NCBI RefSeq assembly: GCF_001047675.1
Contig: NZ_CP011975.1
Location: forward strand, 495,710-559,709
Source: Yersinia aleksiciae
GTDB taxonomy: Bacteria; Pseudomonadota; Gammaproteobacteria; Enterobacterales; Enterobacteriaceae
Direction of reading: 5' to 3'
DNA length: 64,000 bases
Numbering within the stretch: the stretch's first letter is position 1; each line of letters begins with the position of its first letter. The notes below the pieces were generated by a model. That model was given only the letters and a program-made list of their open reading frames with translations. It was not told where the DNA came from and did not search any database. Of this stretch, positions 28,754 through 39,146 are shown piece by piece. Position numbers and translations under genes: made by a program.

Positions 28754-30766
28754 TCAGGAGATGGCAATAAACTGCTGGCGCAACTGATGAACTTGGTCAC
28801 GTAATTCGGCGGCCTGCTCAAACTCCAGATTCTGCGCGTAAGTGTACATTTTGGCTTCCAGCTCGCGGATTTTCTGATCCAGTGCTTTCGGTGGCAAGGA
28901 CATGTAATTATTAGGATCTGCCGCTTTGCCCCCCCGCCCCTTCCCTTTACCACGAGTAGAAGGTTGGCCCAGTTGCAGCAGATCACCGATTTTCTTGTTA
29001 AGCCCTTGCGGAACAATGCCACGCTCTTCGTTGTAAGCTTGCTGTTTGGCGCGCCGCCGTTCTGTTTCACCAATGGCTTTTTCCATCGAGGCCGTGATTC
29101 GGTCACCATAGAGAATAGCTTTGCCGTTGAGGTTACGTGCTGCGCGGCCAATGGTCTGGATTAAGGAGCGTTCAGAACGCAGGAAACCCTCTTTATCGGC
29201 ATCCAGGATGGCGACCAATGAAACCTCTGGCATATCCAAACCTTCCCGCAGCAAGTTGATGCCCACCAGCACATCAAACTCACCCAACCGTAAGTCACGA
29301 ATAATCTCGACCCGTTCAACGGTATCAATATCCGAATGCAGGTAACGTACCCGTGCGCCATGCTCTGCGAGATACTCGGTCAGATCCTCGGCCATCCGTT
29401 TGGTCAAGGTGGTCACCAGCACCCGCTCGTTAATCGCAGCACGGATACGGATCTCTGATAGCAGGTCATCGACTTGTGTTGCGACAGGCCGCACTTCAAT
29501 CAATGGGTCAAGCAGGCCAGTAGGCCGCACCACCTGCTCAATGATATCGCCACCGGATTTCTCCAGTTCATATTTGCCCGGCGTTGCCGAGACATAAATG
29601 GTTTGTGGGGCCGAGGCTTCAAACTCTTCAAAGCGCATCGGGCGGTTATCCAGCGCCGATGGCAGCCGGAAGCCATACTCCACCAGTGTCTCTTTACGTG
29701 AACGGTCACCTTTGTACATGCCACCAATTTGCGGAATGGTGACGTGGGACTCATCGACAATCAGCAAACCATCGGCGGGCAGATAGTCGAATAGCGTCGG
29801 CGGCGGTTCACCCGGTCCACGGCCCGAAAGGTAGCGGGAGTAGTTTTCGATGCCGGAGCAATAACCCAGCTCATTCATCATTTCGAGGTCAAACTGGGTC
29901 CGCTGAGCAATGCGCTGCTCTTCTAACAGTTTATTATTCTCTAACAGCACCTTACGCCGTTCAGCCAGTTCGATTTTAATCTCTTCCATGGCCTGCAAAA
30001 TACGCTCCCGTGGGGTCACGTAGTGCGTTTTAGGGTAAACCGTAAAACGTGGCACTTCATGCTGCAATTGGCCTGTCAGTGGATCAAATATCGAGAGCCG
30101 TTCAACCTCTTCATCGAACAATTCAACCCGCAGTGCCCACTCATCAGACTCGGCCGGGAAGATATCGATAACCTCACCACGGACCCGAAAAGTCCCCCGT
30201 TGAAACACCTGATCGTTGCGGCTGTATTGCAGCTCTGACAAGCGACGTAGAATGGAGCGCTGATCGATAATCATGCCCTTGGTCAGGTGCAGCATCATTT
30301 TCAGGTATAAATCGGGGTCACCCAAACCATAAATGGCGGAGACCGAGGCAACCACAATCACGTCCCGCCGCTCCAGCAAGGCTTTGGTGGCAGACAGTCG
30401 CATTTGCTCGATATGTTCGTTTACCGAGGCGTCTTTTTCGATAAAAGTATCGGAGCTGGGAACGTAGGCTTCGGGCTGATAATAATCATAGTAGGAGACG
30501 AAATACTCTACCGCGTTATCAGGGAAGAACTCTTTCATCTCGCCATAAAGCTGGGCGGCCAATGTTTTATTCGGTGCCAGCACCATGGTCGGCCGATTCA
30601 AGTCAGCAATAACATTGGCGACTGTAAAGGTTTTGCCTGATCCCGTTACCCCTAACAGCGTCTGGTGGGCCAGACCATTTTCCAGCCCCTCCTCCAGTTT
30701 ACGGATGGCATCAGGCTGATCGCCCGCTGGCTTAAACTCAGAATGTAGTTTGAATGCTTTACTCAT
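28754..30766 (-). CDS. uvrB: Excinuclease ABC subunit B
   Basis: DNA-damage-verifying helicase-like subunit of nucleotide excision repair. 670 residues (E. coli 673). The Walker A motif GVTGSGKT is at residues 39-46. The damage-wedging beta-hairpin begins [15 protein letters not shown] near residue 93. The helicase motif DESH, SATPG and QTIGRAAR follow, and the C-terminal UVR motif (about 630-665, with [12 protein letters not shown]) binds UvrA/UvrC. A LexA box lies about 80 bases upstream, so SOS control is likely. Confidence 0.97.
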   Translation of the reverse strand: MSKAFKLHSEFKPAGDQPDAIRKLEEGLENGLAHQTLLGVTGSGKTFTVANVIADLNRPTMVLAPNKTLAAQLYGEMKEFFPDNAVEYFVSYYDYYQPEAYVPSSDTFIEKDASVNEHIEQMRLSATKALLERRDVIVVASVSAIYGLGDPDLYLKMMLHLTKGMIIDQRSILRRLSELQYSRNDQVFQRGTFRVRGEVIDIFPAESDEWALRVELFDEEVERLSIFDPLTGQLQHEVPRFTVYPKTHYVTPRERILQAMEEIKIELAERRKVLLENNKLLEEQRIAQRTQFDLEMMNELGYCSGIENYSRYLSGRGPGEPPPTLFDYLPADGLLIVDESHVTIPQIGGMYKGDRSRKETLVEYGFRLPSALDNRPMRFEEFEASAPQTIYVSATPGKYELEKSGGDIIEQVVRPTGLLDPLIEVRPVATQVDDLLSEIRIRAAINERVLVTTLTKRMAEDLTEYLAEHGARVRYLHSDIDTVERVEIIRDLRLGEFDVLVGINLLREGLDMPEVSLVAILDADKEGFLRSERSLIQTIGRAARNLNGKAILYGDRITASMEKAIGETERRRAKQQAYNEERGIVPQGLNKKIGDLLQLGQPSTRGKGKGRGGKAADPNNYMSLPPKALDQKIRELEAKMYTYAQNLEFEQAAELRDQVHQLRQQFIAIS

Positions 30767-30838
30767 GAATTTGCTACCCGCCGGAGAAACACACTATCAG
30801 GAGGCTAATTATGAAAGCCCCATAAATTTTTGCCACCC

Positions 30839-30976
30839 CTATGATACTGGATATAAAACCAGCTTCAAGCACCAAAGCGTAGGAATTTCTTTAATCATGA
30901 GATGATTTGCGTCGTTATAGTGATACTCAGGCGATAGTTGCACTGTAAAGGTATTTTTATCCCCAACAGTTAACAT
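30839..30976 (-). CDS. Possible 45-residue leader ORF upstream of uvrB
   Basis: Open frame starting MLTVGDKNTF and ending LVLYPVS, with GAGGTG seven bases before its ATG. It ends 72 bases before uvrB, and its last codons overlap the LexA box. The first seven residues resemble the start of AhpC-like peroxiredoxins, but the rest does not, so it may be a remnant or chance. No function can be given. Confidence 0.3.
   Translation of the reverse strand: MLTVGDKNTFTVQLSPEYHYNDANHLMIKEIPTLWCLKLVLYPVS
30845..30864 (-). promoter_or_regulatory. LexA (SOS) box of uvrB
   Basis: Read towards uvrB the site is AGCTGGTTTTATATCCAGTA, which keeps the CTG-N10-CAG spacing and has a CTGG/CCAG dyad. It closely resembles the E. 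coli uvrB box, which also has a CCAG right half. It is 79 bases upstream of the start codon. Confidence 0.75.
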
Positions 30977-31862
30977 AAACACCTCAGTGATAATTAATTG
31001 ATTAAAGATTACCCATCATCCCCAGTTATAATTTAGGATGCTTGATTTTAATTAACTAATTGAAAATAAATAGTATTTTTTAAAAGTAGAGAATCCGGAC
31101 AACCGGGTCAGAAGCCGCGCCAGCTCTCGCTTGCCATCAGTTTTCTATGGCTAATGCACAAGGTTATCCACAGGAATGGTGGATAACTCATTCAACCCCA
31201 TAGGGGCTGGGAGTTGGCGAAAAGCAAAGCTTCGCGATGAAATAGGGATTAATTAGCTTTTTTAGTGTTTTTTTTACATTTTTATTTCAACATATATTTC
31301 AATTAGTACTAACTACTCGACTTGCTAATTCCGAATTCTTCACTCTGTTATCCCCCTTTCTCCATGCCCCTCACTGGGCTGTTTTTTCTGCACCATTATC
31401 ACCACCCGAGCACCGCTTAGGTGCAAAAAAACCTCGACTGGCGGCCCTCTCTCCCGCAGGTAGAGTCAGGTTCACACATTACCCTGCGTTAAAACCATTT
31501 ACAGCCCGTTAACATACAAATTTTACCGCTGACCAGGGCAACTTGGCCCGAGAGTTGCTTTATATCTCTGTGAAATAGAGAGATAAGAGAGTAAATGACC
31601 TAAATCGGTGCAGCGCATCAATAGGCTGATAATTATCCGATAGATGGGGTATTGAGTGGTTAAAATAGCCTTTTATTTCATTTTTATACCGCTATTAGCC
31701 AAATTTACCTCAATTTACACTAACAACCACTCGCCATAAGTGTGGTGTTTTATGCTGTACTGCCGCTATCAAGTATGCAGATTTGCTGGTTAATCCTTCA
31801 CTAGCCGTTACAGAACACCGGGTCACCTGTGAACTACTGAGATCGACTGAGGAGAAGCACTG
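30977..31862. other. Long gene-free region between uvrB and the UrtE-like gene
   Basis: About 890 AT-rich bases with no credible gene on either strand. It contains a DnaA-box dyad (31163-31187) and several small hairpins, for example GCACC-GCTTA-GGTGC near 31410 and GCGAA...TTCGC near 31220. It also has long T/A runs near 31260-31300. The GGAG ribosome-binding site of the next gene is at its right end. It is unusually long for this chromosome, where most gaps are below 300 bases. Confidence 0.6.
31163..31187. promoter_or_regulatory. Inverted pair of DnaA boxes
   Basis: GTTATCCAC (31163-31171) and GTGGATAAC (31179-31187) are perfect complements with a 7-base spacer. The left half extends to TTATCCACA, the perfect R1-type DnaA box; the right half read in reverse is TTATCCACC (one mismatch). 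It lies about 400 bases upstream of uvrB. Confidence 0.55.
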
Positions 31863-32573
31863 ATGCTGAGTTTAACCGCCGTAAATCAATACTATGGTCA
31901 GAATCATATCCTTTGGGATATCAATCTGGAGCTTCCTCGTGGCCAATGCACCTGTCTGATTGGGCGCAACGGTGTCGGGAAGACCACGTTAATTAATTGT
32001 ATCATGGGCCATTTGCCGATTAAGAGCGGCACCATGACTTGGCAGCCCAACCATGAGCCGCCGCAAAACTTGCTACAGCAGCCCGTCGAGGGGCGCACGG
32101 CGCTGGGTATTGGTTATGTCCCACAAGGGCAGCAGATTTTTTCTCAATTGAGTGTTGAGGAGAATATGTTGATCGCCGTGTTAGCGGGTCGCCATAAGTC
32201 GCGCCATATTCCAGGCTGGGTGTTTGAGTTATTCCCCCAGTTGTACGACAAACGTCGCCAGCGCGGTGGCGAGCTGAACCGCAATCAACAGCAGCAGTTG
32301 GCTATTGCCAGAGCGCTAGTGGCGGAGCCGGAGCTGCTGATCCTCGACGAGCCGGGGAGCGGCACTTTACCGCCATTGAGTGAGGATATCGGCAATATCC
32401 TGCATCAACTCAGTCGTAGTCTGGGTCTGACAGTGCTCTTAGTTGAGCATCGATTGCCGCTGATTCAGCATGTAGCGGATCGATTTTGTCTGATGGCAGG
32501 CGGAAGGAATGTGGCGCAAGGGACCTTGGATCAGTTGGATGAAGATATGATTATTGAGCATTTGGCCAGTTGA
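31863..32573 (+). CDS. Orphan UrtE-like ABC ATPase with degenerate signature
   Basis: 236-residue ABC ATPase whose sequence follows UrtE, the urea transporter ATPase, throughout: it begins LTAVNQYYGQNHIL and has a VPQGQQIFSQLSVEENMLIA stretch. Walker A (GRNGVGKT, 34-41), Q-loop Q88, Walker B with D162 and E163, and an H-loop His at 196 are all present. The signature motif, however, is LNRNQ (138-142) instead of LSGGQ, and the D-loop region reads GSGTLPP. Losing the Ser and Gly that contact ATP should impair hydrolysis. There is no permease or binding protein beside it; urtA and urtB are about 30 kb away. A strong ribosome-binding site (GAGGAGAAGC) and an intact frame argue that it is still expressed. 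Confidence 0.8.
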   Translation: MLSLTAVNQYYGQNHILWDINLELPRGQCTCLIGRNGVGKTTLINCIMGHLPIKSGTMTWQPNHEPPQNLLQQPVEGRTALGIGYVPQGQQIFSQLSVEENMLIAVLAGRHKSRHIPGWVFELFPQLYDKRRQRGGELNRNQQQQLAIARALVAEPELLILDEPGSGTLPPLSEDIGNILHQLSRSLGLTVLLVEHRLPLIQHVADRFCLMAGGRNVAQGTLDQLDEDMIIEHLAS

Positions 32574-32633
32574 TGTGGCCCAGCACAGCTATCCATTCAG
32601 GTGGACTAAGGCCAATGGCAGCCAAAAAATATC

Positions 32634-32660
32634 GGGCTAATAGTGACTATTAGCCCTTTT
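32634..32660. terminator. Shared terminator, UrtE-like gene and bioD
   Basis: GGGCTAATAG (32634-32643) pairs perfectly with CTATTAGCCC (32647-32656), loop TGA, followed by TTTT on the plus strand and a T-rich stretch on the minus strand. It lies between the convergent stops. Confidence 0.85.
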
Positions 32661-32673
32661 CGTCAGGTTCACC

Positions 32674-33390
32674 TTAAGCTGTTAGTTTCTCTGCTGTGGG
32701 CAGTAAGTTCCAATCAAGGTAGCCGCCAAGATCACGGCGCTCAGTCACGGGATGCTGATTAAGGTCAGTCAGATGTGGGATAACACCCAATAACGGCGCA
32801 TCAATCATCCGCGTCAATGTCGCCAGATACTCCCCTTGCCGTTCTCCGGCGGGAATGACTTCATTGGCGACCCAGCCAGCCAGCGTCAGACCCGCTTGGC
32901 GGATAGCCAACGCGGTCAGCAAGGCATGATTGATGCACCCCAGTTTGATCCCAACTACCATAATCACTGGCAATTGTTCCTGCTGCACCCAATCAGCAAA
33001 AGTCGCTTGCGGGGAGAGAGGGGTAAACCAGCCGCCAGCCCCTTCTACCAGTATCCAGTCAGCTAATGGCTCCAACTGCCGTAAACCTTGCGATAAAGCC
33101 GATAGATGAATCTCACACCCTTCATTTTCGCTAGCAATATGTGGCGAGGTGGCTTCTAACAGCGTCAGCGGGTTCACTTGGGCATAATCGAGCGCGACAC
33201 TGCTGTTCGCCTGTAGCGCCAAAGCATCACTGTTCCGCAAGCCATTAGCCGTCATCTGGCTGCCGGAGGCGACCGGCTTATAGCCCGCAGTCCGATAGCC
33301 CTGCTGGGCTGCGGCTTGCAGTAAAGCACAACTGGCAACCGTCTTACCGATGTCGGTATCCGTGCCAGTGATAAACCAACGTTTAATCAC
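32674..33390 (-). CDS. bioD: Dethiobiotin synthetase
   Basis: ATP-dependent ring closure of DAPA with CO2 to dethiobiotin, the third biotin step. 238 residues from a GTG start at 33390, giving (M)[16 protein letters not shown] with the P-loop at residues 9-17. The frame is open five codons further (ATG at 33405), but homologues start here. The start overlaps the last codons of bioC, so the two are translationally coupled. Other conserved parts are YKPVASG and the EGAGGWFTPL loop. Last gene of bioBFCD. Confidence 0.93.
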   Translation of the reverse strand: MIKRWFITGTDTDIGKTVASCALLQAAAQQGYRTAGYKPVASGSQMTANGLRNSDALALQANSSVALDYAQVNPLTLLEATSPHIASENEGCEIHLSALSQGLRQLEPLADWILVEGAGGWFTPLSPQATFADWVQQEQLPVIMVVGIKLGCINHALLTALAIRQAGLTLAGWVANEVIPAGERQGEYLATLTRMIDAPLLGVIPHLTDLNQHPVTERRDLGGYLDWNLLPTAEKLTA

Positions 33391-34165
33391 GATAGATAAC
33401 CCCATAAACTAAATGGTAACTCAGCGGGTAGTGACTCGCTTGCATGTTGTAAGCCCGTTGCAGTCCCAGCAGACGTTGACGACCACTCAAGCCAGCCTCG
33501 CGCCCCTGATGCAAATGCGTGGCCCCAATGCCTTGTAGTGAGCGCATAAGGGCTATCACATCTGGAAATTGTTGCTGGTATAACTGCGGTGTCAGTTGAT
33601 AGCGGTAGCCCAGACAAGCAGCGTTAATCTGCTGAAATGGCAGGAAATCATTGACGTGGCGCTTGCCATCGACCTGCTGCCACGCCTGCCCCAACTCATC
33701 AAGCGAACCTTCCGCCAGTGTTGAGAAGAGGATAATGCCGCCGCGACGGGTAACACGATACAGCTGCGCCAATGCCACCGATAAATCTGCGCACCACTGC
33801 ACCGCCAGATTACTGAAGCAGATATCAACTGACTGATCTGGCAGCGGAATATGCTCGATATCGGCCAGTAAATAGTCGTCAGCGGACTGCTGTTGCCGCG
33901 CGTGATCCAACATGCCAGCGGCAAGATCCAGTGCAATCACCTGCTTGCCAATTTCACGCCAGCGGCGGCTGAAATGGCCGGTGCCGCATCCTGCATCCAG
34001 CACCAAACCCCCAGTATGCTGATGGCCCAATGCCAAAAGGGTTTCCCCCGTTTTGCGCTGTAGATCGGCGGCGGTGTCATAGCTGCCCGCCGCCCGACTA
34101 AATGCAGCGGCAATCGCAGATTTATCAACAGATATTGACGGCAGATGTTCAGTGGCAAGCGCCAT
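33383..34165 (-). CDS. bioC: Malonyl-ACP O-methyltransferase BioC
   Basis: SAM-dependent methyltransferase that disguises malonyl-ACP so fatty-acid enzymes can build the pimeloyl chain of biotin. 260 residues. Motif I is [15 protein letters not shown], with the glycine-rich core at residues 57-63; the acidic loop [13 protein letters not shown] and a later FSNLAVQWC stretch match BioC. The ATG at 34165 has a strong GGAGG seven bases upstream and lies inside the end of bioF (17-base overlap). An in-frame ATG at 34213 would add 16 residues without homology. Confidence 0.93.
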   Translation of the reverse strand: MALATEHLPSISVDKSAIAAAFSRAAGSYDTAADLQRKTGETLLALGHQHTGGLVLDAGCGTGHFSRRWREIGKQVIALDLAAGMLDHARQQQSADDYLLADIEHIPLPDQSVDICFSNLAVQWCADLSVALAQLYRVTRRGGIILFSTLAEGSLDELGQAWQQVDGKRHVNDFLPFQQINAACLGYRYQLTPQLYQQQFPDVIALMRSLQGIGATHLHQGREAGLSGRQRLLGLQRAYNMQASHYPLSYHLVYGVIYRD

Positions 34166-35300
34166 AAAGCACCTCCAGTAATCTGTCGATATCCTCCGGC
34201 TGATGCGCGGCACTGAGGGTTATGCGCAATCTGGCCCCGCCCGGTGGAACAGTGGGTGGGCGGATCGCCGTCACCCATAAACCCGCCGCGCGCAGTTGCT
34301 CCGCCAGTGCCAGCGTTTGCTGGTTATCCCCCACCAGTAGCGGCTGGATAGCAGTTTCTGAAGCCCCTAACGACAAAGGGAGATCTGCTGCACCGCGACG
34401 AAATTGCGCAATACGTTGCTGAAGCTGTTGGCGTAGATCATCACCTTGCTGAATGCGTAACAGTGCGGCTTGCAAAGCAACGGCCTGCGCGGGCGGCATC
34501 GCAGTGCTGTATATCAGGTGGCGGGCATATTGCAGCAGATATTCCGCCACTGGCTCCTGACACAATACTGCCGCGCCACTGAGGCCAAATGCCTTGCCAA
34601 AGGTCACCACCAGCAGCTCGGGTTTCACCCCTTGTAACTCGCAACTGCCGCGCCCTCCCTCGCCATGCACACCAATCCCATGCGCATCATCCACTATCAG
34701 CCAGCCCCCCGCGGCAGCGGTGTGTTGCTGCAAAGCGGCCAGCGGCGCGCAGTCACCGTCCATGCTAAAAACGCCTTCGGTGACCACCAAGGTTTGGCCG
34801 GAACAGGGTTTGCTCAGTAGGTTTTGCAGTGATTCCGGCTGATTATGCGCAAAGCGTCGCAATTGTGCTGGCGAGTGCGCAGCCGCCTCCAACAAAGAGG
34901 CATGGCTGAGTTTATCGGCCAATATGCGGTCATCCGCGTCGGTTAGCGCTGCCAACACCGCCTGATTCGCTGCATAGCCGGAGATAAACAGCAATGCGCG
35001 TGGGTAGCCAAGCCAATCGGCCAGTTGTTGCTCCAATCGAGCATGGGGCTGGCTGTAACCCGTCACATGGCCGGAACCGCCACTGCCAACACCGTAGCGC
35101 TGCGCGCCCTGCTGCCAGGCCGCAATCACGGCAGCATCTTGGCTGAGTCCCAGATAATCATTACCGGCGAAGTTGAGATATTGCCGTTCGCCCGACTGTA
35201 ACCAGCGCCCATTAGCCCCCTCATTGACCTGACGGGTGCGGTAAGCGGCAGCATCGCGCCGCTGTTGCAGCCCACGCTCTATCTTGCTTTGCCAGCTCAT
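34149..35300 (-). CDS. bioF: 8-amino-7-oxononanoate synthase BioF
   Basis: PLP enzyme joining pimeloyl thioester and L-alanine. 383 residues. The PLP lysine is K236 in [12 protein letters not shown], the same number as in E. coli. Also conserved are [17 protein letters not shown], the EGVFSMDGD aspartate region and VDDAHGIG. It shares one base with the end of bioB (35300) and overlaps bioC by 17 bases, indicating one compact operon. Confidence 0.96.
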   Translation of the reverse strand: MSWQSKIERGLQQRRDAAAYRTRQVNEGANGRWLQSGERQYLNFAGNDYLGLSQDAAVIAAWQQGAQRYGVGSGGSGHVTGYSQPHARLEQQLADWLGYPRALLFISGYAANQAVLAALTDADDRILADKLSHASLLEAAAHSPAQLRRFAHNQPESLQNLLSKPCSGQTLVVTEGVFSMDGDCAPLAALQQHTAAAGGWLIVDDAHGIGVHGEGGRGSCELQGVKPELLVVTFGKAFGLSGAAVLCQEPVAEYLLQYARHLIYSTAMPPAQAVALQAALLRIQQGDDLRQQLQQRIAQFRRGAADLPLSLGASETAIQPLLVGDNQQTLALAEQLRAAGLWVTAIRPPTVPPGGARLRITLSAAHQPEDIDRLLEVLYGACH

Positions 35301-36352
35301 TACACCGCCGCGTTATAAAATTGGACGCGATCTTCAGGTGATGAATCGCCGTGCAACAGTTGCTCGGTCAAGAGTTGCTGCTGTTCGCGATCTCCTTGCT
35401 CTGTGGCGGTCTGTTGTGGATTCAGCCCCAATTTGCGGAACAGTTGCAGATCGTTATCTTCTTCTGGATTGGGTGTGGTGAGCAATTTGCAGCCGTAGAA
35501 GATGGAGTTGGCCCCCGCCATAAAGCACATGGCCTGCGTCTGTTCGTTCATTTGCTCGCGGCCAGCAGAGAGGCGTACGTAAGATGTCGGCATCATGATG
35601 CGGGCAACCGCGATGGTGCGGATAAACTCAAACGCATCGACGTCAGCGTTATTTTCCAGCGGCGTGCCTTTCACTTTGACCAGCATATTGATCGGCACGC
35701 TTTCAGGGGGCTTGGGCAGATTCGCTAGCTGTACCAGCAGTCCGGCCCGGTCACGAACAGTTTCCCCCAGTCCAACAATGCCGCCGGAGCAGACTTTGAT
35801 ACCGGCGTCGCGCACTTCGCTGAGGGTATCCAGCCGTTCTTGATAGCTGCGGGTGGTGATGATGCTGCCGTAGAATTCCGGCGAGGTATCCAGATTGTGG
35901 TTGTAGTAATCCAACCCTGCATCCGCCAGACGGTGAGCTTGCTGCTTATCCAGCGTGCCGAGTGTCATGCAGGTTTCCATGCCCATCGCCTTGACGCCTT
36001 CGACCATTTGCTCCAGATAAGGCATGTCGCGCTCATGGGGATTTTTCCATGCCGCGCCCATGCAGAAGCGGGTTGACCCCGCCGCTTTGGCTTTTTTAGC
36101 GGACTCCAACACTTGCTCGACTTGCATCAGGCGCTCACTTTCCAGTCCGGTTTTGTAACGCGAGCTTTGCGGGCAATATTTGCAATCTTCTGGGCAAGCA
36201 CCGGTTTTAATCGAGAGTAAGGTACTGACTTGCACTTGGCGGGGATCAAAATGCTGACGATGAATCTGCTGGGCTTCAAACAGTAAATCCAGCAGCGGTT
36301 TTTCAAACAGGGCCTGGGCTTGCCCGACTGTCCAGCGAATATAATTTGCCAT
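35300..36352 (-). CDS. bioB: Biotin synthase BioB
   Basis: Radical SAM enzyme inserting sulfur into dethiobiotin. 350 residues. The radical SAM cluster cysteines are C53, C57 and C60 (CPEDCKYC), at the same positions as in E. coli. Ligands for the second, sulfur-donating cluster are expected in CMTLGTL and VCSGG, and the RLSAGRE arginine is present. First gene of bioBFCD, divergent from bioA across a BirA operator. Confidence 0.97.
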   Translation of the reverse strand: MANYIRWTVGQAQALFEKPLLDLLFEAQQIHRQHFDPRQVQVSTLLSIKTGACPEDCKYCPQSSRYKTGLESERLMQVEQVLESAKKAKAAGSTRFCMGAAWKNPHERDMPYLEQMVEGVKAMGMETCMTLGTLDKQQAHRLADAGLDYYNHNLDTSPEFYGSIITTRSYQERLDTLSEVRDAGIKVCSGGIVGLGETVRDRAGLLVQLANLPKPPESVPINMLVKVKGTPLENNADVDAFEFIRTIAVARIMMPTSYVRLSAGREQMNEQTQAMCFMAGANSIFYGCKLLTTPNPEEDNDLQLFRKLGLNPQQTATEQGDREQQQLLTEQLLHGDSSPEDRVQFYNAAV

Positions 36353-36409
36353 TACGGCTTCTCCAAAGAAGAGAAAAAAGTGTCGTCAGTGTAAATAAAC
36401 TCGATATAC

Positions 36410-36441
36410 TGTCAACCATTCTTATGGCAAATTGGTTTACA
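36410..36441. promoter_or_regulatory. BirA operator between bioB and bioA
   Basis: TGTCAACC (36410-36417) and GGTTTACA (36434-36441) are separated by exactly 16 bases. The E. coli bio operator has TGTAAACC-N16-GGTTTACA, so there is a single mismatch. Biotinyl-AMP-loaded BirA would repress both divergent transcripts. Confidence 0.88.
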
Positions 36442-36451
36442 ACAGATCCTA

Positions 36452-37747
36452 ATGACACCTTCTGACCTGGCTTTTGATCAGCGCCATATCTGGCATCCCT
36501 ACACCTCAATGACCGACCCTTTGCCCTGTTATCCGGTAGTTGCCGCCGAGGGTGTTGAGTTACAGCTGGCAGACGGTCGGCGATTGATTGATGGCATGTC
36601 ATCATGGTGGTCAGCCATTCATGGCTATAATCATCCGGCCCTGAATCAGGCGGCACATCAGCAGTTGGATAAGATGTCGCACGTGATGTTTGGTGGTATT
36701 ACCCATCCCCCCGCAGTGGAGCTTTGTCAGCAGTTGGTCGCCATGACGCCCCCGGCGTTAGAGTGCGTTTTTTTAGCGGATTCGGGGTCAGTAGCGGTCG
36801 AGGTGGCACTGAAAATGGCATTGCAGTACTGGCAGGCCAAAGGGGAACGCCGCCAGCGGCTCCTGACTCTGCGCCATGGCTACCACGGCGATACTATCGG
36901 TGCGATGTCAGTCTGTGATCCTCAAAATTCAATGCACAGTTTGTATCAGGGCTATTTAGCCGAGAATCTGTTTGCCACTGCGCCACAATGCCGTTTCGAT
37001 GAGGCGTGGGATCCTGAAGACATCACAGATTTCGCCACGATGATTGCCAAACACTCCGGTGAGATTGCGGCAGTGATTCTGGAGCCGATAGTGCAAGGTG
37101 CCGGCGGGATGCGTATTTATCACCCCGCTTATCTACGTGAGGTTCGGGCGCTGTGCGATCAGCATCAGATTTTGTTGATTGCCGATGAGATCGCCACCGG
37201 TTTTGGCCGCACAGGCAAGCTTTTTGCCTGTGAACACGCGCAGATCGTGCCAGATATTCTCTGTCTGGGTAAGGCACTGACCGGCGGTTATCTGACATTA
37301 TCCGCCACACTGACCACCCGTCAGGTGGCCGAAACCATTAGTAATGGGGATGCTGGGTGCTTTATGCATGGGCCAACCTTTATGGCAAATCCCTTAGCTT
37401 GCGCGGTGGCTTCCGCCAGTCTAAAGCTGTTGGCGGAGAATCGCTGGCAACAGCAGGTTAGCGCGATAGAGATCCAATTGAAGCAGGCATTACTGCCGCT
37501 GGCAGAGCATCCCGCCGTGGCGGATGTGAGGGTGCTGGGGGCGATTGGCGTGGTGGAAATGAAGGAGTCGGTGAACGTCGCCCGCCTGCAACGGGGCTTT
37601 GTCGAACACGGCGTGTGGATTCGGCCCTTTGGTAAGCTTATCTACCTGATGCCGCCTTATATCATCTCGCCGGAGGCATTGACCCGACTCACAGATGCCG
37701 TGGCCAGTGCGGTAAATGTTATGAAAACGACCCTTTCGGGCCGTTGA
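36452..37747 (+). CDS. bioA: Adenosylmethionine-8-amino-7-oxononanoate aminotransferase BioA
   Basis: PLP aminotransferase converting KAPA to DAPA with SAM as the unusual amino donor. 431 residues. The PLP lysine is K274 in [11 protein letters not shown], as in E. coli. W52-W53 ([13 protein letters not shown]), Y144 in the HGYHGDTIG loop, and the [12 protein letters not shown] aspartate region are conserved. The start codon is 10 bases from the operator, so BirA binding would directly block this side. Confidence 0.96.
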   Translation: MTPSDLAFDQRHIWHPYTSMTDPLPCYPVVAAEGVELQLADGRRLIDGMSSWWSAIHGYNHPALNQAAHQQLDKMSHVMFGGITHPPAVELCQQLVAMTPPALECVFLADSGSVAVEVALKMALQYWQAKGERRQRLLTLRHGYHGDTIGAMSVCDPQNSMHSLYQGYLAENLFATAPQCRFDEAWDPEDITDFATMIAKHSGEIAAVILEPIVQGAGGMRIYHPAYLREVRALCDQHQILLIADEIATGFGRTGKLFACEHAQIVPDILCLGKALTGGYLTLSATLTTRQVAETISNGDAGCFMHGPTFMANPLACAVASASLKLLAENRWQQQVSAIEIQLKQALLPLAEHPAVADVRVLGAIGVVEMKESVNVARLQRGFVEHGVWIRPFGKLIYLMPPYIISPEALTRLTDAVASAVNVMKTTLSGR

Positions 37748-37834
37748 GGCCATTGGCAAAGTGCCAGCGGCGGAGAGAACAGGTAGATCGAGTCATCAAG
37801 GTTAATGACAAACCCAAGATTAAGTCAGATTCGT

Positions 37835-37870
37835 GAAGGGGTGACGGCCCCTACGGAACATTTCCCCTTC
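37835..37870. terminator. Possible terminator between bioA and pgl
   Basis: GAAGGGG (37835-37841) and CCCCTTC (37864-37870) pair perfectly over a long loop that itself contains AGGGG/CCCCT. It lies between the convergent stops. There is no clean T tract. Confidence 0.3.
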
Positions 37871-37889
37871 AATCGACTTTCCCAACCGT

Positions 37890-38900
37890 CTAAATCAATG
37901 ACGCGTGAGGCGTACCAATACTCACCCACATTGGGCCTTTCCCTACCGGATACCGATTCAGCGTCGTCAGTTCGCCGCTGTTCTGATCAATACGGTACAC
38001 TTCGATATGATCAGATTTTTGACCGGACGCAATCAGGAAGTTGCCGCTGTGGTCAATATTAAAGCCGCGCGGTTGTGCTTCTGTCAGATGATGCCCGACC
38101 AGCGAAATTTTACGGCCATCTTCCGATAGGCTGAAAATACCCAATAGGCTGGCGGTGCGGTCGCTAATATACAAATGGCGACCGTTTGATGTGATATGGA
38201 TATCCGCGGCCCAGCGGGTGCCCGTAAAGTCAGCAGGCATGGCATCCAGTGTCTGAATAAGCTGATATTCTTGCCCGTTATTGCTGATTTGATACACATC
38301 CACTGAGCTATTGAGTTCATTCACGCAGTAGGCAACGTGGTGATTCGGGTGGAAGGCCATGTGACGCGGCCCCGCACCAGCAGCCACCTGAATATCAGCC
38401 TGTGCGTGCGGTGTTAACTTGCCCTCTGCGCTGAAATCAAATAGCCGTACTTTGTCCTCTTTCAGGCAAGGTATCAGCAGGATTTGATTGGTCGGATCAA
38501 TATTCGCTGAGTGTGGCGCAGGCAAATCATCCAATTGCTGAATAGGTGCCTGAACCACGCCATGCTCATCAATGGGACTGATGCTGACGCAGTTGAAGCT
38601 GTAAGAAGCAGAGAACAGGAAACGGCCTTGTAAATCAGTGCCGATATGGGTCGGGCTTCCGGGGAGTGGTGCCATGCCCGCAGCAGTCAGGGTGCCATCG
38701 TCAGCAATATTGTAGCTGACAATACCAAAATCAGGTCGCACCCCAACATACAAATGGCGCTGATTTGGGTTGATGACCATCGGCTGCACCTGGCCCGGGA
38801 CATCCACCGTTTGCAGCAAGGTTAATGCACCAGCGGAATCTAATTGCCAGACATGGATCTGCTGACTGTCTGGGCTTGCCACGTAAACCACTTGCTTCAT
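37890..38900 (-). CDS. pgl: 6-phosphogluconolactonase
   Basis: Hydrolyses 6-phosphogluconolactone in the oxidative pentose phosphate pathway. 336 residues of the seven-bladed beta-propeller (YbhE) type, close to 331 in E. coli. Repeating blade phrases are visible, such as [48 protein letters not shown] and [19 protein letters not shown]. It is next to ybhA, as in E. coli. Confidence 0.95.
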   Translation of the reverse strand: MKQVVYVASPDSQQIHVWQLDSAGALTLLQTVDVPGQVQPMVINPNQRHLYVGVRPDFGIVSYNIADDGTLTAAGMAPLPGSPTHIGTDLQGRFLFSASYSFNCVSISPIDEHGVVQAPIQQLDDLPAPHSANIDPTNQILLIPCLKEDKVRLFDFSAEGKLTPHAQADIQVAAGAGPRHMAFHPNHHVAYCVNELNSSVDVYQISNNGQEYQLIQTLDAMPADFTGTRWAADIHITSNGRHLYISDRTASLLGIFSLSEDGRKISLVGHHLTEAQPRGFNIDHSGNFLIASGQKSDHIEVYRIDQNSGELTTLNRYPVGKGPMWVSIGTPHASLI

Positions 38901-39146
38901 CTCTACTCCTTAGTCGGGCCTGTTGGGCAATCAAATATCGATTATTAATGCACAATTTTAGCCTAGCTTACCTGACTACGCTGACATAACAACAGTCAGA
39001 CGTCGCGCTGCTTAAAACTTATCCCGCTTATTCTTAGCTGATTATGCTACCCACTCTCGGGCTTGGTTTAATCAAGTCGCCATCCGGTGTACCATCAGAA
39101 AATACTTTTCATACATATTATTTCTAGACTTGGGATTAGAGCTGCT

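Noticed and set aside
31163-31187. DnaA boxes considered as a replication origin
   Set aside because: Only two boxes, no AT-rich 13-mers pattern, no GATC cluster and no origin-linked genes such as mnmG or dnaA.
31405-31430. GCACC-GCTTA-GGTGC hairpin considered as a terminator
   Set aside because: The adjoining A run would be a T run before, not after, the stem on the minus strand, and no gene ends nearby.
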